Shown: one piece after another, positions 9,601-18,169 of the stretch | Position numbering within the stretch: position 1 is the first letter of the stretch | Layout of the letters: each line of letters begins with the position of its first letter | Assembly: GCA_014896355.1 (NCBI GenBank) | Contig: JADBKO010000008.1 | Coordinates: 1 to 55,989, forward strand | DNA from: Bacillota bacterium | GTDB taxonomy: Bacteria; Bacillota; UBA5301; Bu52 | DNA length: 55,989 bases | Direction: 5' to 3' | Program-made: the position numbers and the translations under genes | Notes under the pieces: generated by a model | The model's input: only the letters and a program-made list of their open reading frames with translations | Told to the model about the DNA's origin: nothing | Databases searched by the model: none

Positions 9601-9653
9601 TTACACTTCTGTTACATTTCCGTAATTGGTGCGTAACACCCCGCTTTTAGAAT
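9601..9653 (+). promoter_or_regulatory. Pho box (four half-sites, 11-bp period) and -10 of the pst operon
   Basis: Four similar hexamers lie exactly 11 bp apart: TTACAC (9601), TTACAT (9612), TAATTG (9623) and TAACAC (9634). Eight bases after the last is TAGAAT (9648-9653), a good -10, with no strong -35. PhoP/PhoB sites are direct repeats with an 11-bp period placed just upstream of the -10, and the Bacillus PhoP half-site is TTAACA-like. The gene that follows is pstS. Transcription would start near 9660. The regulator gene is not in the window. Confidence 0.75.
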
Positions 9654-9753
9654 GAATGCTGGATTCCACGGGTACCCGGTTTGGACATGCTCAGGGCCAT
9701 ACACAATGTTGGTGGATTCAAGGCGATCCGCGAAGTAAGGAGGCCTTTTTTCA

Positions 9754-10800
9754 GTGAACAGGCATGTTCGTTTGCTGATGGCCGGCGTGCTGGCGGTGGC
9801 GTTGGCGGCAGGCCTGGCTCCAGCCGCTGGGGCCGCCGTGACCCTCAACGGCGCCGGTTCCAGTTTCGCCGCTCCCATGTATTACAAATGGGCGGACGAA
9901 TATCATAAGATCCATCCGGACGTGAGCATCAATTATCAATCTGTAGGCTCGGGCGCCGGCATCCGGCAGATCACCTCCGGCACCGTGGATTTCGGCGGCA
10001 CCGATGCATTTCTGACAGAAGAGCAAATCAAGGCCGCTCCCGCTGAACTGCTCCACATTCCGACGCTTCTGGGCGCCGTGGCCATCAGCTACAACATTCC
10101 CGGCGTCAAGACTCATCTGAGGCTCACTCCCAAGGTTCTGGCAGATATCTATCTCGGCAAAATCACCTACTGGGATGCCAAAGAAATCACCTCTCTGAAT
10201 CCGGGGGTCAAACTCCCGCACCTGCCCATTTTCGTAGCCCATCGTTCCGATGCCAGCGGCACCACCAACATCTTCACCAACTACCTGAGCAAAGTCAGCC
10301 CCGAGTGGGATAAGAAAGTCGGCAGCGGGACTTCGGTGAACTGGCCCGTGGGCGTGGGCGGCAAAGGCAACGAGGGCGTATCCGGCGTCATCAAGCAGAA
10401 CCCGGGCGGCATCGGCTACATTGAACTGGCCTATGCGGTCACCAACAAGCTGCCGTACGCTGCCCTGCAGAACAAGGCGGGCCGGTACGTTCTCCCGACC
10501 ATCGCCTCCACCAGCGCCGCGGCCGCCGGCGTGGCGATTCCTGCAGACTATCGGGTCATGGTGAGCGATTCTCCCAACCCCCAGGCCTATCCCATCGTGG
10601 GGTTTACCTGGATGTTGATTTACAAGAACCAGACGAACAAGGAACGTGGCGATGCGTTGTTGAAGTTCATCTGGTGGGGGCTGCATGACGGCGAGAAGAT
10701 GGCTTCCTCCCTACTGTACGCGCCGCTGCCGCCCTCCCTGGTTGCCAGCCTGGAGAAGACTCTGAAAACCGTGACCTATCAGGGGAGTCCCATCCTCTGA
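9754..10800 (+). CDS. pstS: Phosphate ABC transporter substrate-binding protein
   Basis: 348 aa. It binds phosphate outside the membrane and hands it to PstCA. Start GTG 9754 has AGGAGG at 9738-9743. A signal peptide is clear: basic start, hydrophobic core to about residue 25, and AGA before the mature AVTLNGAGSS. No lipobox Cys is present, so it is either released or retained by other means, unusual for a Gram-positive type PstS. Phosphate-binding family blocks are GAGSSFAAPMY, YQSVGSGAGI, FGGTDAFL and RSDASGTT. First gene of pstSCAB, with a 123-bp gap before pstC that may allow higher expression of the binding protein. Confidence 0.93.
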   Translation: MNRHVRLLMAGVLAVALAAGLAPAAGAAVTLNGAGSSFAAPMYYKWADEYHKIHPDVSINYQSVGSGAGIRQITSGTVDFGGTDAFLTEEQIKAAPAELLHIPTLLGAVAISYNIPGVKTHLRLTPKVLADIYLGKITYWDAKEITSLNPGVKLPHLPIFVAHRSDASGTTNIFTNYLSKVSPEWDKKVGSGTSVNWPVGVGGKGNEGVSGVIKQNPGGIGYIELAYAVTNKLPYAALQNKAGRYVLPTIASTSAAAAGVAIPADYRVMVSDSPNPQAYPIVGFTWMLIYKNQTNKERGDALLKFIWWGLHDGEKMASSLLYAPLPPSLVASLEKTLKTVTYQGSPIL

Positions 10801-10923
10801 GCGCCTGGGGGCGGAACAGGCGGTTGCAAAGGGTCACCGAGTTCCTCACAAGCGGCGGCCTTGCCCGGAGCAGCGAGGCCGTCGCTTCGGGCTGCCTAAC
10901 GGGATTCCTCAGGAGGTGCAACG

Positions 10924-11976
10924 ATGTCTTCATCTGCGACGGGCATTCCCGGCCAGGGGCATCATCCACCCGCAGGCCGGACAGGATCCGGCGGGACCGG
11001 AGAACAGCCGGGTGGCCCCCTGGCTGCCGGTGGGCTGCAGTTTTCCTCCCGGCCCAGGCGCGGCTTGGCGGATGCCTTGTTCAAGGCTGTTACCGGGGCT
11101 TTCGCCAGCCTCATTCTGGTGCTGGTTCTTTTGCTGGTCCTGGAGCTGGTCCGCTCGTCTTGGCCATCCCTGAAGGCTTTCGGTTGGCGCTTCCTGGTGA
11201 CCCAGACCTGGGATCCGGTGCGGCAGCAGTTTGGCGCCCTGCCTTTCATCTTCGGCACCGTGGTGTCGTCCTTGCTGGCGCTGATTCTCTCTGTGCCGGT
11301 GAGCCTGGGGATCGCCATCTACCTGGCGGAGATGGCCCCCCATTGGCTGCGGGGCCCCGTTTCGTTCCTGGTGGAGCTTCTGGCGGCCATCCCCAGCGTG
11401 ATCTACGGCCTGTGGGGGATCTTTGTCCTGGTGCCGCTGGTGCGGCAGCTGGAGGTCTTTTTGGGCACCTATCTGGGGTTCATTCCGCTTTTCTCCGGGC
11501 CTCCTTACGGCATCGGCATGTTGGCTGCCGGGATCATCCTGGCCATCATGATCACGCCCACCATTGCCGCTGTCTCCAGAGACGTGATCCTGGCGGTGCC
11601 CAATTCCCAGCGGGAGGCTTCCCTGGCCTTGGGCGCCACGCGCTGGGAGACCATCCGCAACGTGGTGTTGGAGTACGCCCAATCGGGCATCATCGGCGCC
11701 ATTATTTTGGGCCTGGGGCGCGCCCTGGGGGAGACCATGGCGGTCACCATGGTGATTGGCAACCGGCCGGAGATCTCCGCCTCGTTGTTTTCCTTTGCCA
11801 CCAGCCTGACCAGCGTCATTGCCAACGAGTTCAATGAGTCTGGCGGGGCTCTGCACATCTCTGCCCTGGTGGAGCTGGGCCTGGTCCTGTTCCTGGTGAC
11901 CATTGTCCTCAACTCGCTGGCCCGGTTCCTGGTCTGGCAGGTGCAGCAGCGCAACGGCGGTGCAGCGCGAGTGTAG
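10924..11976 (+). CDS. pstC: Phosphate ABC transporter permease PstC
   Basis: 350 aa. ATG with AGGAGG at 10911-10916. The first 45 residues are Gly/Pro-rich and likely cytoplasmic. Six hydrophobic spans follow. The permease signature before the EAA loop reads NSQREASLALGATRWETI, and the PstC-type GRALGETMAVTMVIGN follows. The 123 bp between pstS and pstC hold a weak inverted repeat (CGGCCT 10856-10861 with AGGCCG 10876-10881) that might stabilise or attenuate the message; this is speculative. Confidence 0.93.
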   Translation: MSSSATGIPGQGHHPPAGRTGSGGTGEQPGGPLAAGGLQFSSRPRRGLADALFKAVTGAFASLILVLVLLLVLELVRSSWPSLKAFGWRFLVTQTWDPVRQQFGALPFIFGTVVSSLLALILSVPVSLGIAIYLAEMAPHWLRGPVSFLVELLAAIPSVIYGLWGIFVLVPLVRQLEVFLGTYLGFIPLFSGPPYGIGMLAAGIILAIMITPTIAAVSRDVILAVPNSQREASLALGATRWETIRNVVLEYAQSGIIGAIILGLGRALGETMAVTMVIGNRPEISASLFSFATSLTSVIANEFNESGGALHISALVELGLVLFLVTIVLNSLARFLVWQVQQRNGGAARV

Positions 11977-11984
11977 CCGCGGGC

Positions 11985-12878
11985 GTGAAACGTACGGTGG
12001 GGGGCTGCTTGGCGATGGATGTGGACCGCCTTCATCGGAGGCGCCGCCGCTGGAAAGAGCGGCTCATGACGGTTTTGATCTATTTGTCTGTTTTGGTGGC
12101 GCTGCTGCCCTTGTTCAGCATTCTGATCTATGTGGCGATCAAGGGGATCGGCGCGCTCAATTGGGACTTTTTCGTCCGTTTGCCGGGTCCCGTGGGAGAT
12201 CCCCATGCGGGGATGGCCAATGCCATCGTGGGTACCTTGGAACTGCTGCTGGTGGCGGCGGCGGTGGGGCTTCCCATCGGCATCCTGGCCGGCATCTATT
12301 TAGCGGAATTTGGCGGGCACGGGCTTTTTTCCAACAGTGTGCGGTTCCTGGCCGATGTGCTGAGCGGCGTGCCCTCCATCGTCATCGGAATTTTCGCCTA
12401 CGCCCTCATGGTCCTGCCCGTGAAGCACTTCTCCGGCTGGTCCGGCGGTGTAGCCCTGGGGATCATGATGATTCCGGTGGTGACGCGTACCACCGAAGAG
12501 CTCATCCGTATGGTGCCCCGTAGCCTGCGGGAGGCGGGCCTGGCCCTGGGGGTGCCCCGGTGGCGGGTGACGGTGAGCATCGTCCTGCGCACCGCCGCCG
12601 GAGGCCTTACTACCGGCGCCATGCTGGCCTTGGCCCGGGTGGCGGGCGAAACCGCGCCCTTGCTGTTCACGGCCTTCGGCAACCGCTATTGGCACCGGAG
12701 CCTGAACGAGCCGGTGGCCGCCTTGACACTGCAGATTTACCAATACGCCATCTCAGCCTTTGAGGATTGGCAGAGGCAGGCCTGGGGTGCAGCTTTTGTC
12801 CTGATCATCATGGTGTTGATCCTGAACATTCTGGCCCGTCTGGGGACGCGTTCCAAGTTCAGTACGCAACAGGAGTGA
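11985..12878 (+). CDS. pstA: Phosphate ABC transporter permease PstA
   Basis: 297 aa from GTG 11985. An internal ATG at 12015 could be the true start, since the first 10 residues are not conserved in the family. Six hydrophobic spans, the EAA-type loop [15 protein letters not shown] and the PstA block [16 protein letters not shown] are present. It starts 8 bp after pstC and its TGA overlaps the ATG of pstB by one base, so the operon is compact. It forms the channel together with PstC. Confidence 0.92.
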   Translation: MKRTVGGCLAMDVDRLHRRRRRWKERLMTVLIYLSVLVALLPLFSILIYVAIKGIGALNWDFFVRLPGPVGDPHAGMANAIVGTLELLLVAAAVGLPIGILAGIYLAEFGGHGLFSNSVRFLADVLSGVPSIVIGIFAYALMVLPVKHFSGWSGGVALGIMMIPVVTRTTEELIRMVPRSLREAGLALGVPRWRVTVSIVLRTAAGGLTTGAMLALARVAGETAPLLFTAFGNRYWHRSLNEPVAALTLQIYQYAISAFEDWQRQAWGAAFVLIIMVLILNILARLGTRSKFSTQQE

Positions 12879-13744
12879 TGAGGGTGTCGGCACAAGCAGG
12901 GGCTGTGGCTGCCGTGGAAGAAACCTGCGGATCTCCCGGCCTGCCGGATGGTGCCGCCGTGGATTCCACGGCGATCACCGATCCGGTCATGGAGGTCAAG
13001 TCGCTGAACGCCTGGTACGGCAGTTTTCAATCGTTGCACAACATCTGCATGCGAGTGGCCCGCCAGCGGGTGACGGCCCTCATCGGCCCCTCCGGTTGTG
13101 GGAAGTCGACGTTCATCCGCTGCCTCAACCGCATGCACGAGATGGCTCCGGGGGCCCGGGCAGCCGGGCAGGTTCTGCTGGAGGGTGAGGACATCTATGA
13201 CCCACAGGTGGATCCGGTGGCCGTGCGGCGGGCTGTGGGGATGGTGTTCCAAAAGCCCAATCCGTTCCCGGCGTATTCCATCTTCGAGAATGTGGCTGCC
13301 GGCTTGACCCTGGCCCGGGTTGGCCGGCGTTTCTACCGGAGCCAGCTGGCGGAGGTGGTGGAGCGGAGCCTGCGGCAGGCGGCGCTGTGGGATGAGGTCA
13401 AGGACCGGCTGCGCCAGCCGGCCACTACGTTGTCCGGTGGACAGCAGCAGCGGCTGTGCATCGCCCGGGCACTGGCTGTGGAGCCCAAAGTGCTCCTCAT
13501 GGACGAGCCGGCCGCGGCCCTGGACCCCATCTCCACCCTGAAAATCGAGGAACTGATCCTCAGCCTCAAGGAACAGCGAACCATCGTCATCGTGACGCAC
13601 AACATGCAACAGGCGGCGCGCATTGCAGATTACACCGCCTTTATGCTCATGGGGGAGCTCATCGAGTTCGGGCCCACGGCCCAGGTCTTCACCACTCCCC
13701 GGGACAAGCGTTGTGAGGACTATATCACCGGACGTTTCGGGTAG
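12878..13744 (+). CDS. pstB: Phosphate ABC transporter ATP-binding protein
   Basis: 288 aa. ATG 12878 overlaps the pstA stop (TGATG), with AGGAG about 8 bases before. The first 35 residues are an Ala-rich extension. Walker A is [10 protein letters not shown], the Q-loop lies in VFQKPNPFP, the signature is [16 protein letters not shown], Walker B is [13 protein letters not shown], and the H-loop is VTHNM. KPNPFP after the Q-loop is typical of PstB. No phoU follows in this window, which is unusual because phoU commonly ends the operon. Confidence 0.94.
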   Translation: MRVSAQAGAVAAVEETCGSPGLPDGAAVDSTAITDPVMEVKSLNAWYGSFQSLHNICMRVARQRVTALIGPSGCGKSTFIRCLNRMHEMAPGARAAGQVLLEGEDIYDPQVDPVAVRRAVGMVFQKPNPFPAYSIFENVAAGLTLARVGRRFYRSQLAEVVERSLRQAALWDEVKDRLRQPATTLSGGQQQRLCIARALAVEPKVLLMDEPAAALDPISTLKIEELILSLKEQRTIVIVTHNMQQAARIADYTAFMLMGELIEFGPTAQVFTTPRDKRCEDYITGRFG

Positions 13745-13789
13745 GAAGATGTTTGCAGGTCAAGCTGGACCGCGGCGGGGGTCTGCCCC

Positions 13790-13818
13790 TTGACGGGCGG
13801 TGGCGCAGGCTCTACCAT
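13790..13818 (+). promoter_or_regulatory. Sigma-A type promoter before the TPR gene
   Basis: TTGACG (13790-13795), a 17-bp spacer and TACCAT (13813-13818). Transcription would start near 13825 and give a leader of about 105 nt. The leader contains a GC-rich inverted stretch (gccccgcggggc). A promoter here suggests that the TPR gene is separate from pst. Confidence 0.5.
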
Positions 13819-13929
13819 GAATAAAGATGTGTCCTGCTGCGCCCCGCGGGGCGCGAGGCGGGCCTATCCAAAGGGACATATCCAAGGGAACATGTCCTTC
13901 AGGTACGGCATTGTGATGGAGGAGCGCAT

Positions 13930-14727
13930 GTGTCTCCACAAAAGACAGAGTCCAGATCCGGTTCGGTAGGCGGCCGGCGGGCCGGTACGCGGAGCGGGAA
14001 GCCCAGCCTGGCCATAACCGGCGTCATTGCGGCCTTTGCCCTGGTGGTGGTGGTGCTGGTGGCCGTGGCCTTGCGGCAGAGTGCCACGCCCGCAGCCAGC
14101 GGCGCCGGCCAGGGGCAGGAAGCAGCGCAGGGTCCGGCAGGGGCGGCCGCCGGCGCTGGGATGCCCGCGGCCGTGTCCCAGCAGCTGTCACAGCTCAAGA
14201 GCGCCGTGGGACAGTATGAGGCCGAGGTCAAGCTGCGGCCGCAGGACCCGCAGGCCTGGGTCCAACTGGGCAACGCCAACTACGATCTGGGCGTTCTTTA
14301 CATGCAGGCGGACAAGGCGCAGCAAGCGCAGGATTATCTGAATGCCGCCATCTCCGCCTATGAGAAAGCCCTGCAGCAGGATCCCAACAACGTCGCCGTC
14401 CGCACCGACCTGGCCACGGCGGCGTTCTACGTGCACCGGGACGACCTGGCGCAGCAGAACTTTCAACGAGTGATCGCCGTCAATCCGCAGTACGCGAACG
14501 CCCGTTACAATTACGGGGTGTTCCTGCTGCACGCCCGGCACGACAGCCGGGGCGCCCTGGAACAGTGGCGGCAAGCCCTGCGCTGGGAACAGGATCCCGC
14601 CCGCCGTACGAGCCTGCAGGACATGATCCGGCAGCTGGAGCAGATGCTGGCTGCGCCGAACGCCGCAGGCTCCGCGGGTGCGGCAGGGGCTACGCCTTCC
14701 GGCGGTGCTGCCGGCGGCCAGAGATAG
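13930..14727 (+). CDS. Membrane-anchored TPR-repeat protein
   Basis: 265 aa from GTG 13930, with GGAGGAG just upstream. Residues 1-27 are Ser/Arg/Gly-rich, 28-48 form one hydrophobic span, and a Gly/Ala/Gln-rich linker runs to about 80. Three tetratricopeptide repeats follow (about 95-225), with typical pairs such as AWVQLGNANYDLGVLY and ANARYNYGVFLLHARHD. The end is a Gly/Ala tail. TPR domains mediate protein-protein contacts, here probably on the outer face of the membrane. No partner is evident; the neighbours are pstB and a radical SAM gene. Confidence 0.75.
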   Translation: MSPQKTESRSGSVGGRRAGTRSGKPSLAITGVIAAFALVVVVLVAVALRQSATPAASGAGQGQEAAQGPAGAAAGAGMPAAVSQQLSQLKSAVGQYEAEVKLRPQDPQAWVQLGNANYDLGVLYMQADKAQQAQDYLNAAISAYEKALQQDPNNVAVRTDLATAAFYVHRDDLAQQNFQRVIAVNPQYANARYNYGVFLLHARHDSRGALEQWRQALRWEQDPARRTSLQDMIRQLEQMLAAPNAAGSAGAAGATPSGGAAGGQR

Positions 14728-14788
14728 CAGACTGCGGGCGAAGCGCTGCCGGTGGGCGCTGTTTCCGGGGTTGTGAGGGATTCCGGCT

Positions 14789-16591
14789 TTGGATCTGTAT
14801 CTGTTGCATGCTCCCAGCGTCTGGGATTTCCGGCAAAGGGCCGTCATGTTCGGGCCCATCAGCGACGTCATCCCGTCCTCGTCGGCCTTCGATATGTATC
14901 CGGTGGGGTTCACCAGCATTGCAGATTATCTGGAGAACCACGGGCACCGGGTACAGATCGTCAATCTGGCCCAGCGCATGCTGGCGGATCCTTCCTATGA
15001 CGGCGAGGCGGAAATCGCCCGCCTCCGGGCCCCGCTGGTGGGCATCGACCTGCACTGGCTCCCGCACGCCCACGGCTGCCTGGAAGTGGCGCGCCTGGTG
15101 AAGAGGTACCATCCCCGGACCAAGGTGCTCCTGGGCGGGCTCTCGGCCTCCTATTACCATGAGGAGCTGATCCAGCGGCCTGAGGTGGACCTGGTCCTGC
15201 GGGGAGATTCCACGGAAGAGCCCATGGCTCAACTGCTGAACGCGCTGGAAAAGGACGCCACGGATCTCTCTCACGTTCCCAACCTGACTTGGAAGGATCA
15301 CAGCGGCGCCGTACAGGTCAATCCATTGGGCTGGGTACCGGAGGACCTGGATCAGGTGCAGCTGCCCGGCTATCGCTACGTGGTGCGCTCCGTCCTGCGC
15401 TATCGCAGGTTGCGGAACTTTATTCCCTATAAGGGTTGGCTGGAGTATCCCAACACCGCTTTGCTGACGGTGCGGGGATGCACGCAAAACTGTCTCCTGT
15501 GCGGAGGGTCGGCCAGCGCCTACAACCGGATCTGCAACCGGCAGCGCCCGGCTTTTCGCTCGCCCGAGGCCTTGCGGGAGGATATCCGTTTCATCCGGCA
15601 GTTCAGCCGGGCTCCCATCTTTGTCATTGGGGATATCCGCCAGGCCGGGGATGTCTATGCGGGCAGGCTGTTGGACTATATCCGCCAGGATGCCGTTCCC
15701 AACGAGATGGTTTTCGAACTCTTCGGGCCAGCGGATGCGAGCTTCTTCCAGGCCCTGAACCGCTCCTGCGCCCGCTACAGCCTGGAGATGACCCTGGAAT
15801 CCCACGAGGAAGCCATCCGCCGGCGCAATGGCAAGTTTGCCGTGGCCAACGGGGAAGTGGAGAGGACCATCCGGGCTGCCCTGCAGAACGGGTGCGGCAG
15901 GCTGGATATCTTCTTCATGACCGGGTTGCCGGGCCAGACCCCCGCCTCCGCCCTGGCCACCGCCGATTACTGCCGCCACTTGCTGGAGCAGAACGGCGGC
16001 GACCGCCGGCTCTCGTTCTTCCTGGCTCCGCTGGCGCCGTTCCTGGATCCGGGAAGCCGGGCCTTCGAAGACCCCGGACGCTATGGCTACCGCCTGATGT
16101 GGCGGACCTTGGAGGAACACCGGCAGGCCCTGCTGGCGCCCAGCTGGCAGTACATGCTGAATTATGAGACTCAGGACATGGACCGCCGGCAGATTGTGGC
16201 TGCCACCTATCAGGCGGCAGCGAGGCTCAATGACCTGAAAGGAGAGTTCGGCCTGGTGGCGCCCGAGGTCCACGCAGCAGTGAGCCGCCGGATTGCTCAG
16301 GCCCAGGCCGTCCTGGAGGAGATCAGCCGCATCCAGGAGATGCCCGATGCCGACCGGCGGCAGGCGGCCCTGGGGGCCCTGCGGGAGCGGATGGCGCGGC
16401 TCAACAAGGACACCCTCTGCACCTATGATGAGCTGAAGTGGCCCGCGCGGAAGCACTTTGCCAGCCCTCTGGCGCTGGCCAGGCTGGGAGTGTCGCTGCT
16501 GGGCGATGCCCTGCGTATCGGTCCGGCAGCCCTGCATCGCAGCCTCGAGGCTTGGCGCCCGGCACCGGGGCACTCCTCTGCGGACCGCTGA
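14789..16591 (+). CDS. B12-binding radical SAM protein
   Basis: 600 aa from TTG 14789. The N-terminal about 150 residues look like a cobalamin-binding Rossmann domain (YPVGFTSIADYLENHGH, then VLLGGLSASYYHEEL and RGDSTEEP). The radical SAM cluster motif C-x3-C-x2-C is GCTQNCLLCGG (Cys 231, 235, 238). The C-terminal third is helical, with no recognised domain. It resembles uncharacterised B12/radical SAM families such as the one I recall as TIGR04190; that assignment is from memory. Such enzymes often methylate unreactive carbons or act in lipid or cofactor synthesis. No substrate is suggested by the neighbours. Confidence 0.8.
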   Translation: MDLYLLHAPSVWDFRQRAVMFGPISDVIPSSSAFDMYPVGFTSIADYLENHGHRVQIVNLAQRMLADPSYDGEAEIARLRAPLVGIDLHWLPHAHGCLEVARLVKRYHPRTKVLLGGLSASYYHEELIQRPEVDLVLRGDSTEEPMAQLLNALEKDATDLSHVPNLTWKDHSGAVQVNPLGWVPEDLDQVQLPGYRYVVRSVLRYRRLRNFIPYKGWLEYPNTALLTVRGCTQNCLLCGGSASAYNRICNRQRPAFRSPEALREDIRFIRQFSRAPIFVIGDIRQAGDVYAGRLLDYIRQDAVPNEMVFELFGPADASFFQALNRSCARYSLEMTLESHEEAIRRRNGKFAVANGEVERTIRAALQNGCGRLDIFFMTGLPGQTPASALATADYCRHLLEQNGGDRRLSFFLAPLAPFLDPGSRAFEDPGRYGYRLMWRTLEEHRQALLAPSWQYMLNYETQDMDRRQIVAATYQAAARLNDLKGEFGLVAPEVHAAVSRRIAQAQAVLEEISRIQEMPDADRRQAALGALRERMARLNKDTLCTYDELKWPARKHFASPLALARLGVSLLGDALRIGPAALHRSLEAWRPAPGHSSADR

Positions 16592-16640
16592 CCACTGCGG
16601 CCGCCTCCATTGTTGATCACCGGCTGGCTCCACAAAGAAA

Positions 16641-16663
16641 GCCCCCCGGACCGGCCGGGGGGC
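16641..16663 (-). terminator. GC-rich hairpin, probable terminator for the SPW gene
   Basis: A 9-bp perfect stem (GCCCCCCGG / CCGGGGGGC) with a 5-base loop. Read on the minus strand it is followed by TTTCTTTG, so it could terminate leftward transcription from the SPW gene, whose stop lies about 178 bp before it. On the plus strand there is no T tract. The rest of the 249 bp between the radical SAM gene and the SPW stop shows no gene. Confidence 0.45.
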
Positions 16664-16840
16664 CGCAACCGAACGGCTGCGTGTTGAATCCGGACGACTA
16701 CGGAGAGAAAACTGCGCTTGGAATTCCCGCAGCCGAGTTGGGCAGGAGCCGATCGAGGCCACACGCCCTGCTCCAGACCGTACATGAATGAGGATGACTG
16801 CTTGCGGTGGGCTCCAAGCTGCCCTGTGACCGGCGCCCCG

Positions 16841-17014
16841 TCACTTCTGTGACTGCTTCTGCGCCTCTGTCTGGCCCCAGTAGGCCAGGATGGCCACCAC
16901 GATACCGACGATCAGGTTGTTCCACATGGCCGCAGCCTGAGTGGAGAAGCCTACAATCCACGGGGAGACCGCCAGGTAGATCCCGAGAACCAGATTCACC
17001 CATCCTTGCCACAT
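16841..17014 (-). CDS. SPW-repeat family small membrane protein
   Basis: 57 aa. It begins MWQGWVNLVLGIYLAVSPWI and ends in a charged tail EAQKQSQK. The LAVSPWI segment contains the SPW motif of the SPW repeat family. Two membrane spans are visible (about 6-24 and 33-47). Normal SPW proteins often have two repeats; this has one. The start is well supported: AAGGAGGTGA lies about 5 bases before the ATG. Function is unknown. It has its own promoter at 17206-17234 and a leader of about 180 nt. Confidence 0.8.
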   Translation of the reverse strand: MWQGWVNLVLGIYLAVSPWIVGFSTQAAAMWNNLIVGIVVAILAYWGQTEAQKQSQK

Positions 17015-17196
17015 CACCTGTCACCTCCTTTCCCCGAAGTCTTGCCGGCAGCGGCCCAGGGTGCCGCGGCGCGGCAAAAGGACAATACCCATCGACTCAA
17101 GCAAAGGAAGCAAAACAAGCGGAGGCAAACCGCCGCGCCGCCCTTTCTGCCCGGAAACCCTGGCAGGCGACGGCGCTATTGGTAACTATTTCTGGC
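17015..17196 (-). promoter_or_regulatory. Long structured 5' leader of the SPW gene
   Basis: About 180 nt lie between the predicted transcription start and the SPW ATG. They contain nested inverted repeats on the minus strand: GCGCCG (17171-17176) with CGGCGC (17135-17140) enclosing CTGCC (17162-17166) with GGCAG (17147-17151). A Shine-Dalgarno follows at the far end. The length and nesting suggest a cis-acting RNA, but I cannot match it to a riboswitch class. Confidence 0.35.
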
Positions 17197-17205
17197 TCCG
17201 ATATC

Positions 17206-17234
17206 ATTGTAACACGAACAGTCTGTATGCGCAA
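17206..17234 (-). promoter_or_regulatory. Sigma-A type promoter for the SPW gene
   Basis: On the minus strand: TTGCGC (17234-17229), a 17-bp spacer and TACAAT (17211-17206). Transcription would start near 17197. It lies in the 287-bp gap between the SPW start and the end of the enoyl-CoA hydratase gene. Confidence 0.55.
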
Positions 17235-17301
17235 GTCTGGAATAGGCGCGCGTTCCTGAAAGATGTGCTTGGGCCATGCCCGGATCGCAGAACGGCGGGA
17301 G

Positions 17302-18081
17302 CTACCGGCCCGAGAACTGCGGCCGACGCCTTTCCAGAAAAGCCCGCACCCCCTCGGCCGCATCGGGGGTCTGAAAGATTTCCAGGAACGCTTGCTGTTC
17401 GGCCGCCAACCCTGCGGTCAACCCCGCCTCGGAGGCCTGCCGGACCAGCCTTTTCACAGCCGCCATGGCGCCGACAGGGCCTTCAGCCAGGCGAAGCGCC
17501 AGTTCCCGGCTGCGCTGTGGAAGCTCCTCATCGGCCACGACCTGGGTTACCAGCCCTATCCGCCAAGCGTCTTCGGCGCTGAGCGAATCGCCGGTCAAAA
17601 GCAGCTCTAGGGCGCGGGTTTTTCCCACGATCCGGGTGAGGCGCTGGGTACCGCCCCAACCGGGAATGAGGCCCAAGCGGACTTCCGGCTGGCCGAAACG
17701 GGCGCTGCGGGCGGCGATGCGGAAATCGCAGCTCATGGCCAGTTCCATGCCCCCCCCCAGGCAGGGGCCATGGATGGCCGCCATCACAGGCAGGGGAAAC
17801 GTCTCCAGCCGGTCGAAAAGAGCCTGGCCCAGCGCCAGTACTTCCCGGACCTGCTCCGGCGCCCTGCGGGCGAACATGCGGACATCGGCGCCGGCCGCGA
17901 AGGCGCTTGAGCCGGCAGCGGTGATCACGACGGTCCGCAGGCTGGTTTCCGCCTCCACCTGGTCCAGCGCTGCGTCCAACTCCTGCAAAACCGTGGTGTC
18001 CAAGGCGTTGACGGGTGGCCGATGAAGGGTCAGGATGGCCAGCGGGCCCTCTGCCTCCAGCCACACACTTCTGTCCGCCAT
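17302..18081 (-). CDS. Enoyl-CoA hydratase/isomerase (crotonase family)
   Basis: 259 aa, the standard length. The oxyanion-hole segments are AAGADVRMF (about 62-70) and GPCLGGGMELAMSCDFRIA (about 105-123). The second acidic residue of hydratases is in FGQPEVRLGLIPGWGGTQRL, and both catalytic Glu positions appear to be present, so hydration of trans-2-enoyl-CoA is plausible. No other beta-oxidation genes are adjacent; BioY lies 88 bp upstream on the same strand. The acyl-CoA substrate is unknown. Confidence 0.88.
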   Translation of the reverse strand: MADRSVWLEAEGPLAILTLHRPPVNALDTTVLQELDAALDQVEAETSLRTVVITAAGSSAFAAGADVRMFARRAPEQVREVLALGQALFDRLETFPLPVMAAIHGPCLGGGMELAMSCDFRIAARSARFGQPEVRLGLIPGWGGTQRLTRIVGKTRALELLLTGDSLSAEDAWRIGLVTQVVADEELPQRSRELALRLAEGPVGAMAAVKRLVRQASEAGLTAGLAAEQQAFLEIFQTPDAAEGVRAFLERRRPQFSGR

Positions 18082-18169
18082 GGAGATCTACTCCTTTCGT
18101 GGGGCGGATGCAGACCGTAAGGACGAGGCGGCGCGCGGCGGCACGCCCGCCGCGGGGAGCAGGCCGGGC

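Noticed and set aside
14690-16762. A 690-codon open frame on the minus strand
   Set aside because: Antisense to the radical SAM gene and its composition (His/Gln/Gly/Arg-rich) is that of a shadow frame.
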